In this document: piece after piece, positions 7,019-15,287 of the stretch
Layout: every line of letters begins with the position of its first letter
How positions within the stretch are numbered: position 1 is the stretch's first letter
Assembly (NCBI GenBank): GCA_023391895.1
Contig: JAEWAC010000283.1
Coordinates: forward strand, 1-17,439
Direction: 5' to 3'
Source: Bacteroidota bacterium
Lineage (GTDB): Bacteria > Bacteroidota > Bacteroidia > Chitinophagales > Chitinophagaceae
DNA length: 17,439 bases
Program-made: the position numbers and the translations under genes
Notes under the pieces: model-generated
Seen by the model: only the letters and a program-made list of their open reading frames with translations
Databases searched by the model: none
What the model was told of the DNA's origin: nothing

Positions 7019-9487
7019 TTAAAATGCACTTTGCTCCCCCGCTGTAAACTGGTACACCTTGCCGGGTTGGGTGCTGATATCATGTACGATCGTTTGGCTC
7101 AAGGGCAGTGATTCCAGTTTTGCTTTTGCGGAGATAAGGGGGGCCGCCATCTGTTCTACTTTAAAAAAGGGATTGGGGTTGCTGCCCTGGGCCTCCTTTA
7201 GTTTCCCCTCTACAGTCTCTAGCTGCGTATGGGCCACCCGGATCCTGCAGTTGCCGCCCAGCAGGGATTTGATCTTTACGGTGGTTACTTTCCCATTTTT
7301 CCAACTCAACTCCTCCACCACAAATCCGCCCCGGGTCCGCAGCCCCCTGACGGTGCCATCTTTCCAATCGTCGGGTAAAGCCGGTAAAAGATGTATAGTA
7401 CCATCATGGCTTTGCACCAGCATTTCTGCAATACCGGCGGTACAGCCAAAGTTGCCATCGATCTGGAATGGCGGATGGGCATCGAACAGGTTGGGATAGG
7501 TACCGCCGCCCCCCTCATGGGTGCCGACCGGGCTGAGCTGATCCTGAATAAGTTTAAAAGCATGGTTGCCGTCCAGCAGGCGCGCCCACAAATTGACTTT
7601 CCACCCCATGGACCAGCCGGTGGAAACATCCCCCCGGTAAAGCAGCACGTTTCTGGCCGCTGCCAGCAGTTCGGGTGAGCTGAAAGGAGAAATCAGGCTG
7701 CCGGGGTACAATCCATATAAATGGGATACATGCCGGTGTTTATCCTTAGGATCCTCCAGATCCTGCAACCACTCTTGCAGCTGGCCGTGCTGTCCGATTT
7801 GCATGGGCGGCAAGCGATCGCGAGCGGCTTTTACTTCTTTGATCCATTCGTGGTCTCGGCCCAGGATATGTGCAGCCTGGATCAGGCTGGAAAACAATTC
7901 AAACACCAGCTGGTTATCCATAGTGACGCCCGCATCAATCGAAGCGCCTTTATACTCCTTGGGACTGTTTTCAGGAGAGATAGAAGGACTGACCACTAAC
8001 CATTTGTTCGCGGGTTCTTCAATTAAAAAGTCCATATAAAACAGCGCGGCTTCTTTTATAACCGGATAAACAGTCTGCAGGTACCGCTTATCTCCACTGT
8101 ACAAATACTTTTGCCACAAATGGCTGGTCAGCCACGCTCCTCCCATGGGCCACATGCCATAAAAAATGGCATCCACCGGCCCGGTGATCCGCCACAGGTC
8201 GGTATTATGATGGACGACCCAGCCCCGGGCGCCATACATGTTTTTAGCGGTTTGTTGCCCAGCCTGGGCCAGTTCCTTTACCATCTGGATGAGCGGTTCA
8301 TGCATCTCGGGCAGGTGGGTGGGTTCGGCGGGCCAGTAATTCATTTGGGTATTGATGTTGATGGTGTATTTACTGTCCCAGGGCGGGTTCATTTTATGAT
8401 TCCATATGCCCTGGAGGTTAGCCGGTTGCCCGCCAGGTTGCGAAGCCGCAATCAGCAGGTACCTGCCATATTGAAAATACAGTTCCACCAGTTGGGGGTC
8501 ATTACCGGTTGCGAAGTTTTTCAAACGCACATCGGTTGGATCTTTAATGGCTTCTGTCTCTCCTAGTTTTAATTGCACCCGGTTAAAAAACTTCTGGTAC
8601 TGCGCAATATGACTATTCCTTAACTGTTGGTAGGGTTTTACATAAGCTTTGTTTAAATAATCCTGCGCCCGCTTTTTTTCGTCTGCTGTGATGTTTTGGT
8701 AATTGACAAAATTGGTGGCAATGGAAAGATAAATTGTAGCCGCATCGGCCTTACTTACCTGAATGGAAGAATCGGACAGGGCTTGGGTGCCGCCTTCGTT
8801 TTTGATGCGGATCTGCGTATGAAATTTCACCCCGCCTTTTACACCTTCATGATCACTTGTTGTTCCCGATAAGATCAGTGTGGCAGGCTGGCCTGTCGTT
8901 ACCGTGGATCGCTGGCGGCTCTCCACGGCAGCTTTAAAGCTGATGCTTCCCGGACGGTCGGCCGTCAGGCGAACAATCAATACACCATCGGTAAAAGAGG
9001 TAAACACTTCCCGTGTAAACTGTATGCCATTGACGTTATAAGTAGTTCTGGCAACGGCATTTTCCAGGTCCAACTCCCGGTAGTAGTTGTCCCATTGGTG
9101 ATGATCGGGGAAGGATAACAACAGGTTCCCGACGGGTTGAAACATCATGCCGTTGCTCTTTTTGGATTGTATTTTCTGCTCCGCCAGCTTAGCCGCTGCT
9201 GCGTGCTGGCCTTCAAAGATCAATTGCCTGATTTGAGGCAGTGCCGCCAGGGCATCAGGATTATCATTGCGGTTGGGACTTCCGCTCCAGACTGTAGCCT
9301 CATTTAGGGCCAGGATTTCTTTTTCGGGATTGCCATACACCATGGCAGCAAGCCGGCCATTCCCAACGGGCAAGGCAGCTTCCCATACGCCCCCGGCAGG
9401 TTGCCGGTACCATAATTTTAAAGAGGAAGGCTGTGCCGCCACTGAAGTTGCCAAGAACAAAGCAAAGAAGAATAAAATGATTTGCAT
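7019..9487 (-). CDS. Glycoside hydrolase family 95 alpha-L-fucosidase, secreted
   Basis: This 822-residue enzyme is expected to release alpha-linked L-fucose (family activity mainly alpha-1,2; some members act on L-galactose) from glycans in the periplasm. A type I signal peptide covers about residues 1-18 (IILFFFALFLATSVAAQ) and there is no lipobox. The N-terminal GH95 signature is at about 35-70: WEAALPVGNGRLAAMVYG and LNEATVWSGSP. The catalytic (alpha/alpha)6 barrel shows the key blocks LQGIWNHKMNPPWDSKYT and NINTQMNYWPAEPTHLPE (about 358-394), SPSISPENS (about 500-508) and DAHPPFQIDGNFGCTAGIAE (about 669-688). By alignment from memory with the Bifidobacterium AfcA enzyme, Asn377/Asn379, Glu506 (acid) and Asp677 are the catalytic positions, all retained. 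Length is normal. It is upstream of and co-oriented with the sigma/SusCD set, suggesting one functional locus. By eye its GC content is higher than in the flanking sigma, anti-sigma and SusC genes. The ATG at 9487 is the only start that keeps the whole signal peptide. Confidence 0.96.
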   Translation of the reverse strand: MQIILFFFALFLATSVAAQPSSLKLWYRQPAGGVWEAALPVGNGRLAAMVYGNPEKEILALNEATVWSGSPNRNDNPDALAALPQIRQLIFEGQHAAAAKLAEQKIQSKKSNGMMFQPVGNLLLSFPDHHQWDNYYRELDLENAVARTTYNVNGIQFTREVFTSFTDGVLIVRLTADRPGSISFKAAVESRQRSTVTTGQPATLILSGTTSDHEGVKGGVKFHTQIRIKNEGGTQALSDSSIQVSKADAATIYLSIATNFVNYQNITADEKKRAQDYLNKAYVKPYQQLRNSHIAQYQKFFNRVQLKLGETEAIKDPTDVRLKNFATGNDPQLVELYFQYGRYLLIAASQPGGQPANLQGIWNHKMNPPWDSKYTININTQMNYWPAEPTHLPEMHEPLIQMVKELAQAGQQTAKNMYGARGWVVHHNTDLWRITGPVDAIFYGMWPMGGAWLTSHLWQKYLYSGDKRYLQTVYPVIKEAALFYMDFLIEEPANKWLVVSPSISPENSPKEYKGASIDAGVTMDNQLVFELFSSLIQAAHILGRDHEWIKEVKAARDRLPPMQIGQHGQLQEWLQDLEDPKDKHRHVSHLYGLYPGSLISPFSSPELLAAARNVLLYRGDVSTGWSMGWKVNLWARLLDGNHAFKLIQDQLSPVGTHEGGGGTYPNLFDAHPPFQIDGNFGCTAGIAEMLVQSHDGTIHLLPALPDDWKDGTVRGLRTRGGFVVEELSWKNGKVTTVKIKSLLGGNCRIRVAHTQLETVEGKLKEAQGSNPNPFFKVEQMAAPLISAKAKLESLPLSQTIVHDISTQPGKVYQFTAGEQSAF

Positions 9488-9727
9488 CCGTTGTAGTTGT
9501 TATGATAAGTTAAGGTATGATGTTTAGAACCGCCACGGTGTTTCAGTAAAAGCATGTTAGAACGATGTGCCTTCATCAAGGTCTATTGGATCAATCAGCC
9601 CCTCCCATTACCAATCCTGCTTTTGCTTCTTCTTTTTTAGGGTCTCCTCCCTGGTGACTTTTCTCGCACACTGTGGCAAACGGCCTTCAAAACAAGACAG
9701 CCCCCTGGTACCTGATCGGATCATCTA

Positions 9728-9907
9728 CTATAAAAAGGTATCGCCTTGCCTTAGCTGCTCGAAAAATGAGATCAGCGCTACACCATGAGACTCTTTCAAA
9801 TACCCATATTGAACAACCTGCACACATTTTCTATTTTCACCCACTCGGTTGAACAGCAATTCATCCACAGCCGCTGCTTTCCAATAACGGAACTTTGGCT
9901 TAGTAGA
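9728..9907 (-). pseudogene. Unassigned coding-like fragment without a start codon
   Basis: The minus strand is open for 59 codons between a TGA (9910-9908) and a TAG (9730-9728). The product has a balanced, protein-like composition (PKFRYWKAAAVDELLF, then GYLKESHGVALISFFEQL) and no ATG. I do not recognise the family. It lies just downstream of the transposase-like fragment on the same strand and could be part of the same decayed gene in another frame. Confidence 0.3.
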
Positions 9908-9975
9908 TCACCCGGAATCCTCTTTTTCAAAATCCCATGGTACCCCTCTGTTTCTAAAAATAAAGATTTATTGAA

Positions 9976-10263
9976 TCAAAGCAGAGCTTTGTAAGAGCAA
10001 GCGTTTTGCTTTCCGCAATATTTTGACAGCCTTGAGGCTTTTCCCTGCAACATGTACAGCAATTTTTTCTGACAGGCTGTACGCCAGTTGAGACACTCTG
10101 ATAACAAAATGCCCCCCAGTTGCCACCACAAAGCTCTTCCACGGTCCCGTTCCAAAAGAGCCGTGGCCCACGAGAATTTCTTTACCGGCAAAAAACCATT
10201 TAAAAGCAACCCTTCCAGGTACTGCTGGTCTTTGGGTTTTAAGGTCATGTGGTATTCTTTCAT
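9976..10263 (-). pseudogene. Possible IS630-type transposase N-terminal remnant
   Basis: The ATG at 10263 opens a 95-codon frame. Its first 45 residues (MKEYHMTLKPKDQQYLEGLL, then GFLPVKKFSWATALLERDRG) fit the start of IS630-family transposases: a beta strand, then a Leu-rich helix, a Gly, and an Ala-x-x-Leu-Leu helix before the helix-turn-helix. After that the frame loses resemblance. A neighbouring frame (minus 10142-9954) gives SVSTGVQPVRKN, which resembles the VS-x-x-TV-x-x-VRK recognition helix, so a frameshift near 10140 is likely. Full-length members are about 340 residues, so most of the gene is gone. The assignment is from pattern memory and is uncertain. Confidence 0.4.
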
Positions 10264-11238
10264 TTGTCTCTGGTTTAAAATCCTAGTCCACGAATGTCAA
10301 ACCTCTTAAATTAAGTGTAATAAGTAGGATTGAAAATTTTGAGGTGGATACTGTTTTTGAACCCTTGCCAAATTATTATAAGCCGCCTCTAATCAGCCAG
10401 TCCTGCAGACCGTTAGCCAGGCTCATCGCTTATGGAGGATAGTTCCTAGTTATCATACAGCGAGAGGCTGAATGAATGGTTAATACTTGTTAGCAAATAG
10501 GTGTGAGAGCCATAATTGCACAATTTTATAAAATTTGGCAAATCAAAAGCCAGCTCATTATACAGCCTAGAGGAATTGGCCTAATTTACACTCAAGAGTT
10601 TAAAGAAAGGGATTGCTGTCTTTCAAAGGAAAGTTGCTTCGTGGACCATGCATTGCTTTCAAGGCTACTGATTTGCTATCTGAATATGCTTCAAGCTTTA
10701 AGACAAAATGAAACTTGCTGCAACTATAAACCAACATTAACTGATCAGGCTTTATTATACAGGTTTCCTGCAGGCATTCGCAAATCAGGTAGGCGGCATC
10801 AGGAAGAGCTCTTTTTGCTATTTTTTGTTTCATAAAAGCCAGGTACTTTATCAATACTACGTTTCAAGAAGTTTTTTCAAGACTTATTAGTCCATACAAT
10901 AGGAAAACTGCCTTACAGAGGATGACTTTACCTTGGTGTTGCAGCCCGGAACTCTAGAGGGAATCATAAAGGCCGCAGTTGATCAAAGCTGCAGCGAAAG
11001 AATAATTGCTAAAAATGCATTTCCTGCCCTGCATGGTTTGCGGCACCAACAGCCATGAACCAACTGCCAAGAATTCTACTACCATAATCCGCTCCGACAA
11101 ATTGAAAGTCAAATGCAATAGGACAGGCTTGATTGGCCAATAGAGATTTTAGATAAACTCCATCTCCAGTCCCTGAATTAAAAACAAGGAAGATCCGCAT
11201 TATGAAATGATTAAAAAACAGCGTAAAACTTTCAAATT

Positions 11239-12750
11239 ATGAATTTCCACCTAAAGACCACCACCCTAACGATAGTATTGGGACTTTTATACGGAAGTAA
11301 CATTCTGGCACAGTTCCGCACAGAAAAGGATCTGTTGGGTGAAAAGCAGATACCGGCCGATGCCTACTATGGGGTACAAACTGCACGGGCATTGGAGAAC
11401 TTCCAGGTGAGTGGCGTGGCGACCAATTTTTATCCGGATTATGTCAGGGCTTATGCCATGGTAAAACTGGCCGCTGCCCGAGCTAATGCCGACGTGGGCC
11501 GGATGAGTAAAGAAAAACTCGCTGCTATAGAAAAAGCCTGTCAGGCTGTTATCGATGGCAAATACCACGAGCATTTCCTGGTGGACCTGTACCAAGGTGG
11601 TGCCGGCACCTCGGCCAACATGAACGCTAACGAAGTGCTGGCCAATCTTGCACTGGAGCTCAGCGGCCACAAAAAAGGAGAATACCACATCATCGAACCA
11701 CATGACGACCTGAACATGGGACAATCCACCAACGATGTGTATCCCACCACGATCCACGTGGCCTTACTGCTTCATAACGATAAGGTTGTAAAAGAAGCCA
11801 AGGCCTTGTCCTCATCGTTTCATAAAAAGGGAGACGAGTTTAAAAATATTCTCAAAATGGGCCGTACGGAGGGCCAGGACGCAGTACCCATGACCCTGGG
11901 CCAGGAGTTTCATGCCTTCGGAAATCAGATCGACGGGGCCATTGAAGCACTGGTTAAATCAGAAGCCTACCTGTACGAGGAGAACATGGGTGCCACGGCC
12001 ATTGGCACAGGCATTACAGCTTCTCCAGGCTATGCAGAAAAAGTGGCTACTCACCTTGCCAAGATTACGGGCAAGCCCATGATGTTAAGCAAAGACCTGA
12101 TAGCCGCCACCTCCAGCATGCAAGCCTTTGTCCTGTACTCGGCCGCTCTGAAAAACCTGGCGGTAACCTTGTCAAAGATCTCGAGTGACCTGATATTTTT
12201 AGCTACGGGACCACGAACCGGTGTCTTTGAAATCAACCTGCCGGCACTGCAACCGGGCTCTTCCATTATGCCCGGCAAGGTCAACCCGGTCATGCCCGAG
12301 CTAATGAACGAAATATGCTTCAAGGCTATTGGTAATGATGTAACGGTTACGATGGCCTCACAGGATGGGCTGCTGCAATTAAACGCCTACGAACCGGTAG
12401 TGGCCGTCGCCATCATGGAAACGCAAGGGCTGTTTTACAAGGCAATGCCTTTGTTCCGTACGCAGTGCATTGATGGCATTACTGCTAACGAGATGGTATT
12501 GAAGACCTATATGGAACGCAGTGTAGGTATAGTCACCGCCCTGAACCCGGTACTAGGCTACGACAAAACCACAGAACTGGCAAAAGAAGCCCTGGCGACC
12601 AACAAAGGTATTCTGCAATTGATCCGGGAGAAAAAACTCCTGACCGAACAGCAGATCAATGACCTTCTCGATCCGGCAAAACTGACTTCCCCTACAGGCC
12701 CTACGGGAGCAACTCAGGCGAAAAGCCCGGAAAAACAAAAAAAATATTGA
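11239..12750 (+). CDS. aspA: Aspartate ammonia-lyase with N-terminal signal peptide (putatively exported aspartase)
   Basis: This 503-residue enzyme should deaminate L-aspartate to fumarate and ammonia. From about residue 27 it follows bacterial aspartases closely: EKDLLGEKQIPADAYYGVQT (29-48), YQGGAGTSANMNANEVLAN (118-136), GQSTNDVYPT (161-170), KMGRTEGQDAVPMTLGQEF (206-224), GATAIGTG (251-258) and the superfamily signature GSSIMPGKVNP (340-350) with its catalytic serine loop. The N-terminus adds about 25 residues forming a classical signal peptide (NFHLKTTTLTIVLGLLYGS then NILAQ), whereas the usual aspartase is cytoplasmic and starts at the RTEKDLLG-like segment. The C-terminus carries a Pro/Thr/Gly/Lys-rich tail after about residue 480. 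The asparaginase gene follows after 21 bases, and its product is the substrate of this enzyme. The loop after Thr210 reads EGQ rather than the QLQ of the E. coli enzyme. A fumarase identity is less likely given the aspartase-like STNDVYPT and DAVPMTLGQEF blocks. Confidence 0.94.
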   Translation: MNFHLKTTTLTIVLGLLYGSNILAQFRTEKDLLGEKQIPADAYYGVQTARALENFQVSGVATNFYPDYVRAYAMVKLAAARANADVGRMSKEKLAAIEKACQAVIDGKYHEHFLVDLYQGGAGTSANMNANEVLANLALELSGHKKGEYHIIEPHDDLNMGQSTNDVYPTTIHVALLLHNDKVVKEAKALSSSFHKKGDEFKNILKMGRTEGQDAVPMTLGQEFHAFGNQIDGAIEALVKSEAYLYEENMGATAIGTGITASPGYAEKVATHLAKITGKPMMLSKDLIAATSSMQAFVLYSAALKNLAVTLSKISSDLIFLATGPRTGVFEINLPALQPGSSIMPGKVNPVMPELMNEICFKAIGNDVTVTMASQDGLLQLNAYEPVVAVAIMETQGLFYKAMPLFRTQCIDGITANEMVLKTYMERSVGIVTALNPVLGYDKTTELAKEALATNKGILQLIREKKLLTEQQINDLLDPAKLTSPTGPTGATQAKSPEKQKKY

Positions 12751-12771
12751 TTGACTTTAAAATCAGATAAC

Positions 12772-13896
12772 ATGAAAAGCATACGCACTTATTCCAGTAT
12801 GGTCTTCGTCAGTGCTTTGTTGTTCGTGAATGCCCTGGCGCAGACCCAGACTACAATGGCTACTAATGCCTCTTCATCTGAAAAAGCGGTAACCTCAAAG
12901 GGTAAGGCGCTGCCAAATGTGCTGATCCTTGCTACCGGCGGCACCATTGCCGGTGCCGCTAAATCCGGTGCACAGGCAGCCTACACGTCCGGACAGGTAA
13001 CTATAGATGCCATGGTCAACGCCATACCCGAAGTAGTGAAAATCGCCAACATCAAAGGCGAGCAAATTTCTAATGTGGGTTCTCAGGATATGTCATTCGA
13101 TATCATGCTCAAGCTGGCCAACCGGATCAACGAGGTGAAAGACAATACCAGTGTAGATGGGATTGTTATTACGCATGGCACCGACACCATGGAAGAAACC
13201 GCTTATTTTCTAAATCTGGTGAGTAAAACCACAAAGCCTGTGGTGCTGGTGGGCTCTATGCGTCCCTCTACGGCAATCAGTGCCGACGGACCTCTGAACC
13301 TCTACGACGCCATTGCTGTGGCAGCTGATAAAAATGCCAGCAACAGGGGCGTTCTGCTGGTCATGAATGATTGGATCCACTCCGCACAAACACTCACCAA
13401 AGTGAGCACAACGGCTGTTCAGACCTTTATGTCGCCTATTCGTGGATTGATAGGTACTACAACCTATGGAGTCAATGAATACTACAGGTATCCTCACCTG
13501 CGGTATGGTGATAAAAGTGAATTTTCCGTAGAGGGTGTAACCAAGCTTCCCCGCGTTGATATTATTTATGCCGATGCAGACATGAATCCCGACCTGATTG
13601 ATGCGGCTGTAAAACTGGGTGCAAAAGGGCTTGTGATAGCAGGCGTAGGCAATGGCAATATGAATAAAGCATCTCTGGATGCTTGTGCAAGGGCCAGCAA
13701 GCAAGGTGTGGTAGTTGTGAGAAGTACCCGGGTGGCCACAGGGAATGTGGGTCGTAATGTGGAAGTAAATGATGACGAGCTTGGACTGGTTGCCTCTTAC
13801 GGCCTCAATCCTCAAAAATCAAGGATTCTGCTTTCCGTTGCCCTGTTAAAGCCCAGGAAGTTAGATGAGATACAAAGAATGTTTTTAGAGTATTGA
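12772..13896 (+). CDS. ansB: Type II (periplasmic) L-asparaginase
   Basis: This 374-residue enzyme hydrolyses L-asparagine to L-aspartate and ammonia, probably in the periplasm. A signal peptide covers about residues 1-24 (hydrophobic SSMVFVSALLFVNALAQ), followed by a Ser/Thr/Ala-rich linker to about 45. The catalytic motif ILATGGTIAG (52-61) supplies the first nucleophile Thr58. The second motif, ITHGTDTMEETAYF (133-146), supplies Thr137 and Asp138. Lys187 in AVAADKNASNRG completes the Thr-Asp-Lys triad. Further matches to E. coli AnsB are GSMRPSTAISADGPLNLYDA (161-180), AGVGNGN (290-296), LNPQKSRILL (345-354) and the C-terminal IQRMFLEY. The ATG at 12772 is preferred: the frame extends seven codons upstream to a TTG that directly abuts the aspartase stop, but that would put extra polar residues before the signal peptide. 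The 21-base spacing to the aspartase gene indicates co-transcription. Confidence 0.96.
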   Translation: MKSIRTYSSMVFVSALLFVNALAQTQTTMATNASSSEKAVTSKGKALPNVLILATGGTIAGAAKSGAQAAYTSGQVTIDAMVNAIPEVVKIANIKGEQISNVGSQDMSFDIMLKLANRINEVKDNTSVDGIVITHGTDTMEETAYFLNLVSKTTKPVVLVGSMRPSTAISADGPLNLYDAIAVAADKNASNRGVLLVMNDWIHSAQTLTKVSTTAVQTFMSPIRGLIGTTTYGVNEYYRYPHLRYGDKSEFSVEGVTKLPRVDIIYADADMNPDLIDAAVKLGAKGLVIAGVGNGNMNKASLDACARASKQGVVVVRSTRVATGNVGRNVEVNDDELGLVASYGLNPQKSRILLSVALLKPRKLDEIQRMFLEY

Positions 13897-14715
13897 GAAT
13901 CTTTGTAATAAAATCAAGCTTTCTTAAATCAATACCGATTTGTGCTGGAGAATGAAAAGCCTATATTTCCGCTGCCCAACATGCCGGCTAGATACTGTTG
14001 GGCCTTTGGACCAGAATATGTTGAAGCGGCCGGTATCATACGTCGAATGGAAAACCTGGATGCTGTTGGTACTAGTTAATCGGGCGATGCTATCAGTTGA
14101 GTGAGTGAACCTAAGTACTTATGTGTAGCTGGGTTTCAAATCTATACTTTCCGGGCAGGCGCATTATGGTGGAAAGTAAGAGAACTACATTAACTAAGTC
14201 TCGGTAGATATAGGTGTTTAAGCAATATATGGACAATACAGCCAAATGGCGTAGTCGGAATCCAGCCCGGTGCAAATGCTTTTTTAACATTAACCAGAGT
14301 GAACGATTCAGTTCTGTAGTTGGCTATTTCTTCCTGAGGATTGACACCTCCGGGGCACAGTTCGACGAAGCATTTAAGCAGGGCAATACGACACCGGCAA
14401 CCAAATGTACTACTCGTTAAAAAAGTTATAATGGGTATTATATGCCAGTGGGGCCACCGAAAAAACCTTATTGATGGTTAGAAAAATTCTCTATCAAAAG
14501 ACAGGTTATGGCAAGTACGATTTTTCCGAATAGCCTTTTAAAAAGGTTGATCAAGGTTCTTCTACACAGGAAGTCCTATCCAGAACTATTCACTGCTGTT
14601 AAAGCTGTATCCTGCGAATCGGTTTGCCTGCGTTGCCAAAAACTGATGGTTGGGGTGATGAAAAGAAATTTGTTTTGCCCAGGCCGTTGGCAATAAATTA
14701 AAAAAGTTGCCTGCT
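13897..14715. other. Region without a recognisable intact gene
   Basis: About 820 bases follow the asparaginase stop. Short open stretches occur on the plus strand (for example 14214-14420, and the 14508-14696 frame with a hydrophobic/basic start), but none shows a known motif or full-length family match. One stretch near 13935-14080 reads in a protein-like way (VLENEKPIFPLPNMPARY) without a start codon. I see no clear terminator hairpin after the asparaginase gene. The pattern suggests decayed sequence, not a functional intergenic region. Confidence 0.5.
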
Positions 14716-15169
14716 ATGTTACGAAAACATGTTCTTTCTATCTGTTGTCTGATTCTAATAGTGCCGGCCATACAGGCGCAACAGCAATGGCCCCAGACGA
14801 TTGAAGGGAAAAATGGGGGGAAAATTACACTTTATCAGCCTCAACCCGAAAGCATGAATGGAAACATCCTGAACGGGAGAGCGGCCTTTTCGGTACGGCA
14901 AAAACCAACGGACGACCCTGTATTTGGTGCCCTTTGGTATACGGCCACTATGGAAACCAATCGCATGACAACAGCTGGTCGCAAAGAAACTGTAATCAGT
15001 GGCAGTCACCTTCCAATACTAATACCCAGAACCTGAACCGCGAAATGCAGAACCGTGAGCGCTCCCAGTCGCGTAATGCCAGTTACAACCAGATAAACCG
15101 CGGCGGCAACATGGGTGGGGCCGATCCTCAGGCGAAGGTTTTCGCGGCGGCGGATGCAGGAGAGGATGA
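14716..15169 (+). pseudogene. Remnant of a secreted protein gene: N-terminal domain joined out of frame to a C-terminal tail
   Basis: The ATG at 14716 begins a signal peptide (LRKHVLSICCLILIVPAIQA) followed by QQWPQTIEGKNGGKITLYQP and DDPVFGALWYTATMETN. This is the N-terminal pattern of a large secreted protein family I have seen in Bacteroidota and Proteobacteria, whose function I cannot name with confidence. After about 14955 the coding pattern moves to another frame, which reads DNSWSQRNCNQWQ, then NTQNLNREMQNRERSQSR and NQINRGGNMGG. Gln/Asn/Arg-rich tails like this occur at the far C-terminus of such proteins. A third frame from 15119 then reads GRSSGEGFRGGGCRRG and stops at 15167-15169. 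The simplest explanation is a large internal deletion that fused head to tail out of frame, plus a second frameshift near 15118. The family link is from memory and uncertain; the frame switching is directly visible. Confidence 0.55.
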
Positions 15170-15287
15170 TATAGAGATTATAGTTGAGACATTGTGTTGA
15201 GGAGCAATGCCAGGAAGAAAAACATTTCAATAACACCGTTCCCGGATAGATAGGGAAGTTTTTATTTAAACAGATTTTGCATAGCTT

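Larger units (their letters stand above)
9488..11238. other. Long region without an intact gene, containing coding debris
   Basis: About 1.75 kb separate the fucosidase start from the aspartase start. Two minus-strand stretches look like former coding sequence (9728-9907 and 9976-10263) and are listed separately. Other short open frames (plus 10503-10835, minus 10600-10854, minus 11009-11200) show no motif I recognise and no clear start signals. A short plus-strand stretch near 10336-10440 also reads in a coding-like way (ENFEVDTVFEPLPNYYKP) but lacks a start and ends in a stop. The promoters for the two divergent flanking genes should lie at the ends of this region; I could not identify either with confidence. 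Confidence 0.6.

Noticed and set aside
7059..8566. Several plus-strand open frames of 90-150 codons opposite the fucosidase gene
   Set aside because: They lie antisense within a fully convincing GH95 gene, show no family motifs, and are explained by its high GC content.
12751..12771. TTG start for the asparaginase directly after the aspartase stop
   Set aside because: It would add seven residues in front of a normal signal peptide; the ATG at 12772 is the ordinary choice.
11287..13815. Minus-strand open frames of 150-200 codons opposite the aspartase and asparaginase genes
   Set aside because: They are antisense shadows of well-supported enzymes and have no recognisable domains.
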